From the NCBI RefSeq assembly GCF_014201145.1, contig NZ_JACHDP010000001.1, forward strand, positions 3,534,001-3,598,000: a stretch of 64,000 nt of DNA. Reading direction: 5' to 3'. The DNA comes from Micromonospora parathelypteridis. GTDB lineage: Bacteria; Actinomycetota; Actinomycetes; Mycobacteriales; Micromonosporaceae. The notes beneath the pieces were generated by a model. It was not told where the DNA came from, made no database searches, and saw only the letters and a list, made by a program, of their open reading frames with translations. A program made the translations under genes and the position numbers. Each line of letters begins with the position of its first letter. The stretch's first letter is position 1. Shown piece after piece: positions 8,206-16,410 of the stretch.

Positions 8206-9504
8206 ATGACAGCGTTCCACCGCTCGGCCCTGGCCCGCGCCGGCGTTGTGGCCCTGCTCGCGGCCGGTGGCCTGGCCACCGTGGCCGCCCCGGCGCAGGC
8301 CGCCGACAAGGCCGATCTGGCGCTGGTGCCGCTCAGCTACGACCTGGCCAAGGGCGTCAAGGCGGCCAAGGCCAAGCCGTTCAAGTTCCTGGTCGACAAC
8401 ACCCGGAGCACGGTCGCCGCCAAGGGCGTCAGCTACACCGTGGACACCAGCCAGTTGAAGAAGAGCAAGGTCGGGTTCGTGGTGCCCGACGGCTGCCAGG
8501 TGAAGGGCAAGACGTTCACCTGCCAGCTCGGCGACGTGCCGGCCGGGACCAGCGAAGACTTCGGCATCCCGCTCTTCTCCACCGGTACTCGCGGTGCGGC
8601 CGGCACGTTGGTGGTCACCATCAAGTCGGCCACCGCCGACCCCAACCGTGACGACAACACGGTCGAGCACGACATCACCGTCACCAAGCCCGGCTACGAC
8701 CTGACCAGCTGGGTGCAGGACGTCCACGCGAACGTCGTGGTGAACGGCGTCCAGGGCGATGATCCCGACCTTCGGCCGGTCAAGCTCGGCGAGACGGTGC
8801 CGCTGGACTGGGCGGTCTACAACGACGGCAGCCGCAAGGCCACCGGCCTGTCCTACGTGCTCACGCTCCCGGCCGGCGTCACCTTCGCCACCCTGCCGGA
8901 CACCTGCACGTCGCAGACCGTCGGCGGTGTCGCCCAGGCGCTCTGCCAGGACGACGGCGCGGTGATCCAGCCCGGTGAGTACTACACGGCGGACGTCAAG
9001 GTGACGGTCGGCGCGAACGTCACCGAGCCGGTGCTGCGGGTCGGTGAGCTGGTCGCGCAGGGTCTCGACGCTGCGGCCGGGCAGCCCGAGGAGCAGGCTG
9101 AGCTGGCGACCAGCGCCCAGCGTAAGGCCTTCACCGAGGTCGACGAGAGTGACAACCAGGCGATCTTCGACGTCTTCGTCGATCTGACCGCGCAGCCGAC
9201 GCCGACCCCGACGCCGACCGCCACCCCGACGCCCACCGCCACGCCGACCCCGGGCGGGACGGCCACCCCGACGCCGGATGGCACGCCGAGCCCGAGCGGC
9301 ACGACGACGCCGGGCGGGACCACGTCGCCGACTGCCGGTGGTGGCGGCTCCGGTGGTGGTGGCCTGCCGGTGACCGGTGTGCAGGTCGGCCTGATCGGTG
9401 GCATCGGCGCGATCATCCTGCTCGCGGGCGGTGCGCTGCTGGTGCTCTCCCGCCGGCGCAAGGTCGTCCTGGTCGCCCCCGGCGACGAGAAGTCGACCGA
9501 CTGA
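8206..9504 (+). CDS. LPVTG-anchored surface protein, copy 2
   Basis: A 432-residue paralogue of the protein at 6428, with a similar signal peptide (ending APAQA), two beta-sandwich-like domains, and a longer insert before the linker (about residues 285-312, rich in Gln, Glu and Ala). The linker has Thr-Pro repeats, then LPVTG at about 387-391, a transmembrane helix and RRRK. The last 140 nt are identical to copy 1 although the ectodomains differ clearly, which points to recent gene conversion of the sorting signal. A separate promoter and a strong terminator make it its own transcription unit. Function unknown. Confidence 0.85.
   Translation: MTAFHRSALARAGVVALLAAGGLATVAAPAQAADKADLALVPLSYDLAKGVKAAKAKPFKFLVDNTRSTVAAKGVSYTVDTSQLKKSKVGFVVPDGCQVKGKTFTCQLGDVPAGTSEDFGIPLFSTGTRGAAGTLVVTIKSATADPNRDDNTVEHDITVTKPGYDLTSWVQDVHANVVVNGVQGDDPDLRPVKLGETVPLDWAVYNDGSRKATGLSYVLTLPAGVTFATLPDTCTSQTVGGVAQALCQDDGAVIQPGEYYTADVKVTVGANVTEPVLRVGELVAQGLDAAAGQPEEQAELATSAQRKAFTEVDESDNQAIFDVFVDLTAQPTPTPTPTATPTPTATPTPGGTATPTPDGTPSPSGTTTPGGTTSPTAGGGGSGGGGLPVTGVQVGLIGGIGAIILLAGGALLVLSRRRKVVLVAPGDEKSTD
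9365..9504 (+). repeat. 140-bp tract identical to 7479-7618
   Basis: Base-by-base comparison of the LPVTG sorting-signal coding region of the two paralogues shows no difference over 140 nt, ending at the stop codon. The upstream ectodomain regions carry many differences. Recent conversion or strong constraint would explain this; synonymous identity favours conversion. Confidence 0.85.
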
Positions 9505-9518
9505 CAAGAAGCGCGTTG

Positions 9519-9554
9519 CGAAAGGGCGGGGTGGGCGACCACCCCGCCCTTTCG
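9519..9554 (+). terminator. Terminator hairpin after LPVTG copy 2
   Basis: CGAAAGGGCGGGGTGG (9519-9534) pairs perfectly with 9539-9554 around a GCGA loop. It lies 14 nt after the stop codon of copy 2 and separates it from menG. Confidence 0.8.
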
Positions 9555-9618
9555 CGTACCGGCCGGGGGCGCACCACCCAGCGAGCGCGGGTCGGTGGTC
9601 GGCTGGCAGAGTGGAGGG

Positions 9619-10329
9619 GTGAGCCGTACCCCGAAGGGCCAGCGCGCCAGCCTGGACAAGCAGCCGCACGAGGTCGCCGCGATGTTCGACGGCGTGGCAG
9701 AGCGTTACGACCTGACCAACACGGTGCTCTCCTTCGGCCAGGACCGCTCTTGGCGTCGGGCCACCAGAGCGGCGCTCGGGCTACGGCCGGGCGAGCGGGT
9801 GCTGGACGTGGGCGCGGGCACCGGTGTCTCGACGCGGGAGCTTGCGCAGTCCGGGGCGTACGCGGTCGGGCTCGATCTGTCGCTGGGCATGCTGCAGGTT
9901 GGCAAGCGGGCTCGTCCCGAGGTGTCGCTGCTGGCCGGGGACGCGCTGCGGTTGCCGTTCGCCGACGCCAGTTTCGACGCGGTGACCATCTCCTTTGCGC
10001 TGCGCAACGTCAACGACACCGACGCGGCCCTGCGGGAGTTGGCTCGGGTGACCCGGCCCGGCGGACGGCTGGTCGTCTCCGAGTTCAGCACTCCGGTCAA
10101 TCCGGTCTTCCGGACGGTCTACCTGTCGTACCTGATGCGGTCGCTGCCGGCGGTCGCCCGCGCGGTGTCGAGCAACCCCGAGGCGTACGTCTATCTCGCC
10201 GAGTCGGTCCGGGCCTGGCCGGCGCAGGCCGCGCTGGCCGGGCGGCTCGCGGCGGCCGGGTGGGGGCGGGTGGCGTGGCGCAACCTGACCGGTGGCGTGG
10301 TGGCCCTGCACCGGGGGATCCGCGAGTAG
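9619..10329 (+). CDS. menG: Demethylmenaquinone methyltransferase MenG/UbiE
   Basis: A 236-residue class I SAM methyltransferase that methylates demethylmenaquinone, the last step of menaquinone synthesis. SAM motif I is DVGAGTG (about residue 60), and [26 protein letters not shown] is a UbiE/MenG signature. I chose GTG 9619, four bases after GGAGG, over an earlier in-frame start at 9595. With mqnC upstream and a menJ-like reductase downstream it forms a menaquinone neighbourhood. Confidence 0.9.
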   Translation: MSRTPKGQRASLDKQPHEVAAMFDGVAERYDLTNTVLSFGQDRSWRRATRAALGLRPGERVLDVGAGTGVSTRELAQSGAYAVGLDLSLGMLQVGKRARPEVSLLAGDALRLPFADASFDAVTISFALRNVNDTDAALRELARVTRPGGRLVVSEFSTPVNPVFRTVYLSYLMRSLPAVARAVSSNPEAYVYLAESVRAWPAQAALAGRLAAAGWGRVAWRNLTGGVVALHRGIRE

Positions 10330-10421
10330 CAGCGGCACGCGTCGCACGAGACGGGCACGGACATTATTCAGGTTTCGTGAATATCGGTCTTTAGTCCACT
10401 TTGCCCCGTACGCTCGTTCGC

Positions 10422-10646
10422 ATGACCGGATCAGACCCGGCGGACCCGGTGGCCGCCACCGACGACGACGCGGCCGAACTCATCGCGCAGTTGCGCGCGT
10501 TGGCCGGAGCCGACCCGGTGGAGGTCCGGCAGGTGGTCGCCGAGGTGTTGGCGGCGCTGGATCGGGCGGCGGGCGGTGCGCTCCGTGAGCATCTGCCGGA
10601 GACCATCCGGGTCGATGCGGGTCTGGACGCTTCCAGCCCGGCCTGA
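10422..10646 (+). CDS. Small acidic protein of unknown function
   Basis: A 74-residue ORF from ATG 10422 with an Asp/Ala-rich start and a predicted helical body (ELIAQLRALAGADPVEVRQVVAEVLAALDRAAGGALREHLPE, abbreviated here in description as two Ala/Leu/Glu-rich helices). No domain recognised. The -10-like TACGCT at 10409 lies about 8 nt from the ATG and no ribosome site is visible, so the mRNA may be leaderless. It sits alone between menG and the reductase gene. Probably real given coding bias, but not proven. Confidence 0.5.
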   Translation: MTGSDPADPVAATDDDAAELIAQLRALAGADPVEVRQVVAEVLAALDRAAGGALREHLPETIRVDAGLDASSPA

Positions 10647-10747
10647 CACCTGACCGCTGTGGACGGTCATGTGCTGTCACATCGGCGAGTTAGGTACCCC
10701 TGATCCTGCGCAGGTATGACGCCGGTCATACACTCGTCCCGTCTGGC

Positions 10748-10765
10748 TTGTGAAGCATTTCACGA
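10748..10765 (+). promoter_or_regulatory. Rex-like operator before the polyprenyl reductase gene
   Basis: TTGTGAA-GCAT-TTCACGA matches the known Rex operator consensus TTGTGAA-N4-TTCACAA at 13 of 14 fixed positions. It ends 20 nt before the ATG of the reductase gene, just downstream of a possible -10 TACACT (10729-10734). Rex senses NADH/NAD+ and represses respiratory genes in streptomycetes. Binding here is inference. Confidence 0.5.
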
Positions 10766-10785
10766 GCGTGCGGGAGGAGGCGCGA

Positions 10786-12063
10786 ATGACCGCGGTGGAA
10801 CACGATGCCGACGTCATTGTCGTAGGCGCCGGTCCCGGTGGGTCAGCGACTGCGTACCACCTGGCCCGGCACGGCGTACGGGTGTTGCTGCTGGAGAAGA
10901 CCGAGTTCCCACGGGAGAAGGTCTGCGGCGACGGGTTGACCCCGCGCGCGGTGCGCCAGCTCATCCGGATGGGTGTCGACACCTCACCCGAGGCCGGCTG
11001 GCTGCACAACCGAGGTCTGCGGGTCATCGGCGGCGGTGTACGCCTCGAACTGGACTGGCCCGAGTTGGCCAGTTTCCCCAACTACGGCCTGGTGCGAACG
11101 AGGCTGGACTTCGACGACCTGCTCGCCCAGCGGGCGGTGGCCGCCGGTGCCAAGCTGCGGACCAGCGTCAACGTGCTGGGCCCGGTGCTCGACGGTGACG
11201 GTCGGGTCACCGGCGTCGAGGCGGAGGTCGGCCCGGGCAAGGAGCCCGCCACCTTCCACGCACCGCTGGTCGTCGCGGCCGACGGGGTCTCCGGTCGGTT
11301 CCCGCTCGCGCTCGGGCTGGCCAAGCGGGAGGACCGGCCGATCGGCGTGGCCGTCCGCCGCTACTACCGCTCGCCGGCCAAGGCCGACGACAACTACCTG
11401 GAGTCCTGGCTGGAGCTGCGCAGCAAGGACAGCGGCGACAACCTGCTGCCCGGGTACGGCTGGATCTTCGGCCTCGGTGACGGGCGGGTCAACGTCGGCC
11501 TCGGCGTGCTCAACTCGTCCTCCGCGTTCGGCAAGACCAACTACCGCCGGCTGCTCACCGACTGGCTCGCCAACACTCCCGAGGACTGGGGGATGACCGA
11601 CGAGGCCAACGCCGACGGCCCGATCCTCGGTGCCGCACTGCCGATGGGCTTCAACCGGGTGCCCCACTACACCCGCGGTGTGTTGCTGGTCGGCGACTCG
11701 GGCGGCATGGTCAACCCGTTCAACGGTGAGGGCATCGCGTACGCGATGGAGTCTGGCGAGCTGGCCGCGGAGGTCATGGTCCAGGCCCTCGCCCGACCGG
11801 CCGGTCCGGAGCGGGAGCGGGCGCTGCTGGCGTACCCGAACGAGCTGAAGGCCCGACTCGGCGGCTACTACCGGTTGGGCGGCATCTTCGTGAAACTGAT
11901 CGGCCGTCCGGAGATCATGCGGCTCGCCACCAAACACGGTATGCCGCACCCGACGCTGATGCGCTTCGTACTCAAGCTGTTGGCCAACCTGACCGACCCG
12001 CGTGGCGGGGATGCGATGGACCGGGTCATCAATGCGATGACGAAAGCCGCGCCAGCCGTGTAG
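10786..12063 (+). CDS. Geranylgeranyl reductase family protein, probable menaquinone reductase (MenJ-like)
   Basis: A 425-residue FAD enzyme that probably saturates isoprene units of the menaquinone side chain, as MenJ does in mycobacteria. The N-terminal dinucleotide fold is clear (DVIVVGAGPGGSATAYHL), followed by EKTEFPREKVCGDGLTPRAV typical of geranylgeranyl reductases and the FAD motif LLVGDSGGMVNPFNGEGI. ATG 10786 is preceded by GGAGGAGG at good spacing; the upstream ATG-less extension from 10750 was rejected. A Rex-like operator precedes it and nuoA follows, which supports a respiratory quinone role, though reduction of other isoprenoids is possible. Confidence 0.8.
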   Translation: MTAVEHDADVIVVGAGPGGSATAYHLARHGVRVLLLEKTEFPREKVCGDGLTPRAVRQLIRMGVDTSPEAGWLHNRGLRVIGGGVRLELDWPELASFPNYGLVRTRLDFDDLLAQRAVAAGAKLRTSVNVLGPVLDGDGRVTGVEAEVGPGKEPATFHAPLVVAADGVSGRFPLALGLAKREDRPIGVAVRRYYRSPAKADDNYLESWLELRSKDSGDNLLPGYGWIFGLGDGRVNVGLGVLNSSSAFGKTNYRRLLTDWLANTPEDWGMTDEANADGPILGAALPMGFNRVPHYTRGVLLVGDSGGMVNPFNGEGIAYAMESGELAAEVMVQALARPAGPERERALLAYPNELKARLGGYYRLGGIFVKLIGRPEIMRLATKHGMPHPTLMRFVLKLLANLTDPRGGDAMDRVINAMTKAAPAV

Positions 12064-12105
12064 CGCGAGGAGTGAGCTTGCGAGCCCCGCAGTCGCGAAC
12101 GAAAG
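12062..12105 (+). repeat. Junction repeat, copy A (before nuoA)
   Basis: AGCGCGAGGAGTGAGC, TTGCGAGCCCCGCAGTCG and CGAACGAAAG run in succession, starting inside the stop codon of the preceding gene. Near-identical copies occur at 15355-15402 and 26908-26955, and a variant at 20227-20284. Here the element is followed by about 150 nt of leader before nuoA. Confidence 0.85.
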
Positions 12106-12253
12106 CGGGAGCCGTATAAGTAGGACGGCATCGGGGCTGGTCACAGCCTCGCGCCGACAAAGATCGACCCCCGCCGACTGCCACTGCGAGGGACGTGAAT
12201 AGTGTGATTTTCGTCAAGCACCGAGGGCAGGGAAGGACGAGCAGGAGAAAACG

Positions 12254-12619
12254 ATGTCGCTCTCGCCTTACGCACCGATCATCGGGCTGTTCGCCCTCGC
12301 CGCGGCGTTCTCGCTGTTTTCCGTTGGCGCCGCCCGCTTCGCCGGTCCCCGTCGCTACAACAAGGCCAAACTCGAGGCTTACGAGTGCGGCATCGAGCCC
12401 AGCCCGCAGCCGGTCGGCGGCGGCCGGTTCCCGATCAAGTTCTACCTGACGGCGATGCTCTTCATCGTCTTCGACATCGAGATCATCTTCCTCTACCCCT
12501 GGGCGGTCTCGTTCGACGCTCTGCCGATCTTCGGCTTCGTGGAGATGGTCCTGTTCATCGTCGCGGTCTTCGTTGCGTACGCCTACGTGTGGCGGCGCGG
12601 CGGCCTGGACTGGGACTGA
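12254..12619 (+). CDS. nuoA: NADH-quinone oxidoreductase subunit A
   Basis: A 121-residue membrane subunit of complex I with three transmembrane helices (about residues 5-25, 63-83, 90-110) and the loop motif YECGIEP that lies near the quinone cavity. It is the first gene of a complete nuoA-N operon. ATG 12254 follows AGGAGAAA. The 190-nt leader contains junction repeat copy A but no confident promoter. Confidence 0.96.
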   Translation: MSLSPYAPIIGLFALAAAFSLFSVGAARFAGPRRYNKAKLEAYECGIEPSPQPVGGGRFPIKFYLTAMLFIVFDIEIIFLYPWAVSFDALPIFGFVEMVLFIVAVFVAYAYVWRRGGLDWD

Positions 12620-12633
12620 GGAAGGAACGTCAG

Positions 12634-13311
12634 ATGGGCATCGAGGAGAAGCTTCCCGCCGGCGTCCTGCTCACCTCGGTGGAGAAGCTGGTCAACTGGT
12701 CCCGGAAGTCGTCCGTGTGGGGCGCTACCTTCGGCCTGGCCTGCTGCGCCATCGAGATGATGGCCGCCGGTGGTCCGCACTACGACATGGGCCGCTGGGG
12801 CATGGAGGTCTTCCGGGCGTCGCCCCGGCAGGCCGACCTGATGATCGTGGCCGGCCGGGTCAGTCAGAAGATGGCCCCGGTGCTGCGCCAGATCTACGAC
12901 CAGATGGCCGAGCCCCGCTGGGTGCTCTCGATGGGCGTCTGCGCCAGCAGCGGCGGCATGTTCAACAACTACGCGATCGTGCAGGGCGTCGACCACGTGG
13001 TGCCGGTCGACATGTACCTGCCCGGCTGCCCGCCCCGGCCGGAGATGCTCATCGACGCGATCCTCAAGCTCCGCGAGAAGATCATGTATGAGCCGCTGGG
13101 CCCGAACGGCCGCAAGATGCTGGCTGCCCGCCAGGAGCGCGGCGACGTTCCGGTCGTGCCGTACGGCTCCATGCCCTCCTCGTACCGCAGTGACAAGGCG
13201 CGGCGTGCCGAGTGGACCCGGGCGGTCCGCGAGGGCCGCGAGGAGCAGTTGCGGATCGAGAACTGGATGAACGCGCAGAACCACCTCCACCCGCAGGTAG
13301 GCCCCAAATGA
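12634..13311 (+). CDS. nuoB: NADH-quinone oxidoreductase subunit B
   Basis: A 225-residue peripheral-arm subunit that holds cluster N2, the last Fe-S centre before the quinone. The ligands are visible: the tandem Cys pair in [11 protein letters not shown], the Cys in [11 protein letters not shown] and the Cys in [13 protein letters not shown] 12634 is preceded by GGAAGG. The C-terminus extends about 40 residues past the core, as is common in actinobacteria. It overlaps nuoC by 4 bp. Confidence 0.96.
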   Translation: MGIEEKLPAGVLLTSVEKLVNWSRKSSVWGATFGLACCAIEMMAAGGPHYDMGRWGMEVFRASPRQADLMIVAGRVSQKMAPVLRQIYDQMAEPRWVLSMGVCASSGGMFNNYAIVQGVDHVVPVDMYLPGCPPRPEMLIDAILKLREKIMYEPLGPNGRKMLAARQERGDVPVVPYGSMPSSYRSDKARRAEWTRAVREGREEQLRIENWMNAQNHLHPQVGPK

Positions 13312-14036
13312 GCGACAAGCCCAACGACGGCGGCGTACCGGTGCCGGTGGTGCCGGCCGGCGCCTCCAGCGGTGCCCCCGCCGAGTTGCCGCCGGCCAGC
13401 CCGGCCGGGCGCGGCATGTTCGGCAACCACGGCACCGGCGACGTGTCCGGCTACGGCGGCCTGGTCCGCCAGCGCCAGCCCATCGAGGAGGCCCCCCGGC
13501 CGTACGGGGGCTACTTCGACGAGGTCCGCGACGCGTTGGAGGAGGCGTACCCGGCCTTCGCCGACGCGATCGAGAAGGTCGTGGTCGACCGGGGTGAGCT
13601 GACCCTGCACGTACGGCCGGAGCGGATCGCCGAGGTCTGCCAGGTGATGCGGGACGACCTGGCGCTGCGGTTCGAGCTGTGCTCCTCGGTGTCCGGTGCG
13701 GACTACCTGGGCGCCGACGAGCGCCGACTGCACGTGGTCTACCTGCTCACGTCGATGACGTACCGGCGGCGGGTCCGACTGGAGGCCGCGGTCTCCGTCG
13801 AGTCCCCGCACCTGCCCAGCGTGACCGCGGTCTACCCGACGGCGGACTGGCAGGAGCGGGAGGCGTACGACATGTTCGGCATCGTCTTCGACGGCCACCC
13901 CAACCTGACCCGGATCCTCATGCCGGACGACTGGGAGGGCCACCCGCAGCGCAAGGACTACCCGCTCGGCGGCGTCCCCGTCGAGTACAAGGGCGCGGAG
14001 ATCCAGCCGCCGGACAAGCGGAGGTCGTACCAGTGA
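13308..14036 (+). CDS. nuoC: NADH-quinone oxidoreductase subunit C
   Basis: A 242-residue subunit of the peripheral arm. The first 70 residues are a Pro/Gly-rich leader typical of actinobacterial NuoC, followed by the 30-kDa domain with [22 protein letters not shown] and [18 protein letters not shown] 13308 overlaps the nuoB stop and its own stop overlaps nuoD. C and D are separate genes here, not fused as in E. coli. Confidence 0.95.
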   Translation: MSDKPNDGGVPVPVVPAGASSGAPAELPPASPAGRGMFGNHGTGDVSGYGGLVRQRQPIEEAPRPYGGYFDEVRDALEEAYPAFADAIEKVVVDRGELTLHVRPERIAEVCQVMRDDLALRFELCSSVSGADYLGADERRLHVVYLLTSMTYRRRVRLEAAVSVESPHLPSVTAVYPTADWQEREAYDMFGIVFDGHPNLTRILMPDDWEGHPQRKDYPLGGVPVEYKGAEIQPPDKRRSYQ

Positions 14037-15358
14037 CGACGTCGAACTACGCCAGCGAGCGCGAGACCGACGAGGGGCGGGTCTTCACCGTCACCGGCGG
14101 GGACTGGGACACGATCGTCGCGGGCACCGACCCGATCAACGACGAGCGGATCGTGGTCAACATGGGTCCGCAGCACCCGTCCACGCACGGGGTGCTGCGG
14201 CTGATCCTGGAGCTGGAGGGCGAGACGGTCCGCGAGGCCCGCTCCGTCATCGGCTACCTGCACACCGGCATCGAGAAGAACCTCGAGTACCGCAACTGGG
14301 TCCAGGGCTCGACGTTCGTGACCCGGATGGACTACCTCGCCCCGATCTTCAACGAGACGGCGTACGCGCTGGCGGTCGAGAAGCTGCTCGGCATCACGGA
14401 CGACGTGACCGAGCGGGCCACCACCATCCGCGTGCTGATGATGGAACTCAACCGGATCTCGTCGCACCTGGTCTGGCTGGCCACCACCGGCATGGAGCTG
14501 GGCGCGATCTCGATCATGCTGTACGGCTTCCGCGAGCGGGAGTACATCCTCGACATCTTCGAGACCATCACCGGTCTGCGGATGAACCACGCGTACGTCC
14601 GGCCGGGCGGTGTGGCTCAGGACGTGCCGGACGAGGCGATCGTCAAGATCCGCGAGTTCCTCAAGATGATGCCGAAGAAGCTCAAGGAGTACGAGGACCT
14701 CCTCTCCGGTCAGCCGATCTGGACCGAGCGTACGAAGAACGTCGCGGTGCTGGACGTGACCGGCTGTGTGGCACTCGGCATCACCGGACCGGTGCTGCGC
14801 TCCGCCGGCCTCGCGTGGGACCTGCGCAAGACCATGCCGTACTGCGGCTACGAGACGTACGAGTTCGACGTGCCGACCCACCCCGACGGTGACGTGTGGG
14901 GCCGCTACCAGGTCCGGCTCGCCGAGATCCGGGAGTCGATGAAGCTGGTCGAGCAGGCACTGGACCGGCTCCGTCCGGGCCCGGTGATGGTCGCCGACCG
15001 CAAGATCGCATGGCCGGCGCAGTTGGCCATCGGTGTCGACGGCATGGGCAACTCGCTGGAGCACGTCGCGAAGATCATGGGTCAGTCGATGGAGTCGCTG
15101 ATCCACCACTTCAAGCTGGTGACCGAGGGCTTCCGGGTCCCGCCCGGCCAGGTGTACGTCGCCATCGAGGCGCCCCGCGGCGAGTTGGGCGTACACGCGG
15201 TCTCCGACGGTGGCACCCGGCCGTACCGGGTGCACTACCGGGAGCCGAGCTTCGTCAATCTCCAGGCCCTCCCGGCGATGGCCGAGGGCGGTCTGATCGC
15301 CGACGTGATCGCCGGCGGTGCCTCGTTGGACCCGGTCATGGGCGGGTGTGACAGGTGA
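14033..15358 (+). CDS. nuoD: NADH-quinone oxidoreductase subunit D
   Basis: A 441-residue 49-kDa-type subunit forming part of the quinone-binding site with NuoB. The [14 protein letters not shown] motif at about residue 42 holds the quinone-site His, and the hydrogenase-derived body is full length. GTG 14033 overlaps nuoC. The stop at 15356-15358 is also the start of a junction repeat that separates it from nuoE. Confidence 0.96.
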   Translation: MTTSNYASERETDEGRVFTVTGGDWDTIVAGTDPINDERIVVNMGPQHPSTHGVLRLILELEGETVREARSVIGYLHTGIEKNLEYRNWVQGSTFVTRMDYLAPIFNETAYALAVEKLLGITDDVTERATTIRVLMMELNRISSHLVWLATTGMELGAISIMLYGFREREYILDIFETITGLRMNHAYVRPGGVAQDVPDEAIVKIREFLKMMPKKLKEYEDLLSGQPIWTERTKNVAVLDVTGCVALGITGPVLRSAGLAWDLRKTMPYCGYETYEFDVPTHPDGDVWGRYQVRLAEIRESMKLVEQALDRLRPGPVMVADRKIAWPAQLAIGVDGMGNSLEHVAKIMGQSMESLIHHFKLVTEGFRVPPGQVYVAIEAPRGELGVHAVSDGGTRPYRVHYREPSFVNLQALPAMAEGGLIADVIAGGASLDPVMGGCDR

Positions 15359-15402
15359 GTGCGAGGAGTGAGCTTGCGAGCCCCGCAGTCGCGAACGGGA
15401 AG
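15355..15402 (+). repeat. Junction repeat, copy B (nuoD-nuoE)
   Basis: The element begins as GTGAGTGCGAGGAGTGAGC over the nuoD stop and continues with the same TTGCGAGCCCCGCAGTCG and GCGAACGGGAAGG blocks as copy A. It could be read from GTG 15355 in frame into nuoE as [16 protein letters not shown], an apparent N-terminal extension that I treat as repeat-derived. Confidence 0.85.
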
Positions 15403-15411
15403 GCGACGCCG

Positions 15412-16410
15412 ATGAGTGTTTTCACTGACGAGACCCGGGAGCGGGCGCGCGAGATCATCGCCCGTTACCCGGCGGACCGGTCCCGCTCGGCGCTGCTGCC
15501 GCTGCTGCACCTGGTGCAGGCCGAAGAGGGGTACGTCTCCCCGGCCGGGGTCACGTTCTGCGCCGAGGTGCTGGGGCTGAACAAGGCCCAGGTCGGAGCG
15601 GTGGCCACCTTCTACACGATGTACAAGCGGAAGCCGACCGGTGACTTCCTGGTCAGCGTCTGCACCAACACCATGTGCAATGTGCTCGGTGGCCAGGAAA
15701 TCTACGACACCCTCTCCGAGCACCTGGGCGTCGGGCACGACGAGACGACCGCCGACGGCACGATCACGCTGGAGCACGCCGAGTGCCTGGCCGCGTGTGA
15801 CTACGGCCCGGTCATGACCGTCAACTACGACTTCTTCGACGGCGTGGACCCGTCCACCGCGGTCGGTGTGGTCGACGAGTTGCGGGCGGGTGGGCGGCCG
15901 ATGCCGACCCGCGGTGCCCGGCTCTGCACCCTCAAGGAAATGGCGGTGCAACTCGCCGGTTTCGCCGACGATCGCGACGGCGCGGTCGCCGACGGTGGCC
16001 CGGGCGAGCCCACCCTGCGCGGGCTGCGGCTCGCGCAGCAGCACGGTGTCTCGGTGCCGGGCTTCGACCCGAACACCCCGATCCGCAGCAAGGCCGAGGC
16101 GGACCAGGCGGCGGCGAAGGCGAAGGCCGCCGAGGCCGCCGCGAAGCCCGCCGTCGAGCCCGCCACGCCGGCCAGCCCGGTGAAGGGTGGCGACGGCGCT
16201 TCCGCCGCGGTTCCGGCGGAGACCTCGCCGCCGGTCCCGCGCGACGCGCAGAAGGCGGAGGCGGCCGGTGTGGCGGCCAACGAACCCGCCAGCGACGGCA
16301 AGCCCGCCGGTGATGCCACTGGCCCGCAGGAGCGCAACCTCAACGAAGCGTCGGCGAGCGCCGGTGGCGCGAATCCCGCCGCCGCGAGCGAAACGGGGGC
16401 CCAGAAGTGA
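15412..16410 (+). CDS. nuoE: NADH-quinone oxidoreductase subunit E with long Ala/Pro-rich tail
   Basis: A 332-residue protein whose first 200 residues are the thioredoxin-like 24-kDa subunit holding [2Fe-2S] cluster N1a, with ligands in CTNTMCNVLGG and CLAACDYGP. The last 105 or so residues are low-complexity Ala/Pro/Glu/Lys sequence, much longer than in most NuoE proteins and probably disordered. I chose ATG 15412 (MSVFTDETRERA), where homology begins, rather than GTG 15355 inside the repeat. It overlaps nuoF by 4 bp. Confidence 0.93.
   Translation: MSVFTDETRERAREIIARYPADRSRSALLPLLHLVQAEEGYVSPAGVTFCAEVLGLNKAQVGAVATFYTMYKRKPTGDFLVSVCTNTMCNVLGGQEIYDTLSEHLGVGHDETTADGTITLEHAECLAACDYGPVMTVNYDFFDGVDPSTAVGVVDELRAGGRPMPTRGARLCTLKEMAVQLAGFADDRDGAVADGGPGEPTLRGLRLAQQHGVSVPGFDPNTPIRSKAEADQAAAKAKAAEAAAKPAVEPATPASPVKGGDGASAAVPAETSPPVPRDAQKAEAAGVAANEPASDGKPAGDATGPQERNLNEASASAGGANPAAASETGAQK

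Noticed and set aside
9180..9310. Apparent Thr-Pro microsatellite
   Set aside because: It encodes the wall-spanning linker of the surface protein and is expected; the repeat is not exact at the DNA level.
7276..9669. 797-codon open frame on the minus strand
   Set aside because: Antisense to both LPVTG genes, with a repetitive Gly/Arg/Val composition that mirrors their Thr/Pro linkers. The sense frames have signal peptides and sorting signals.
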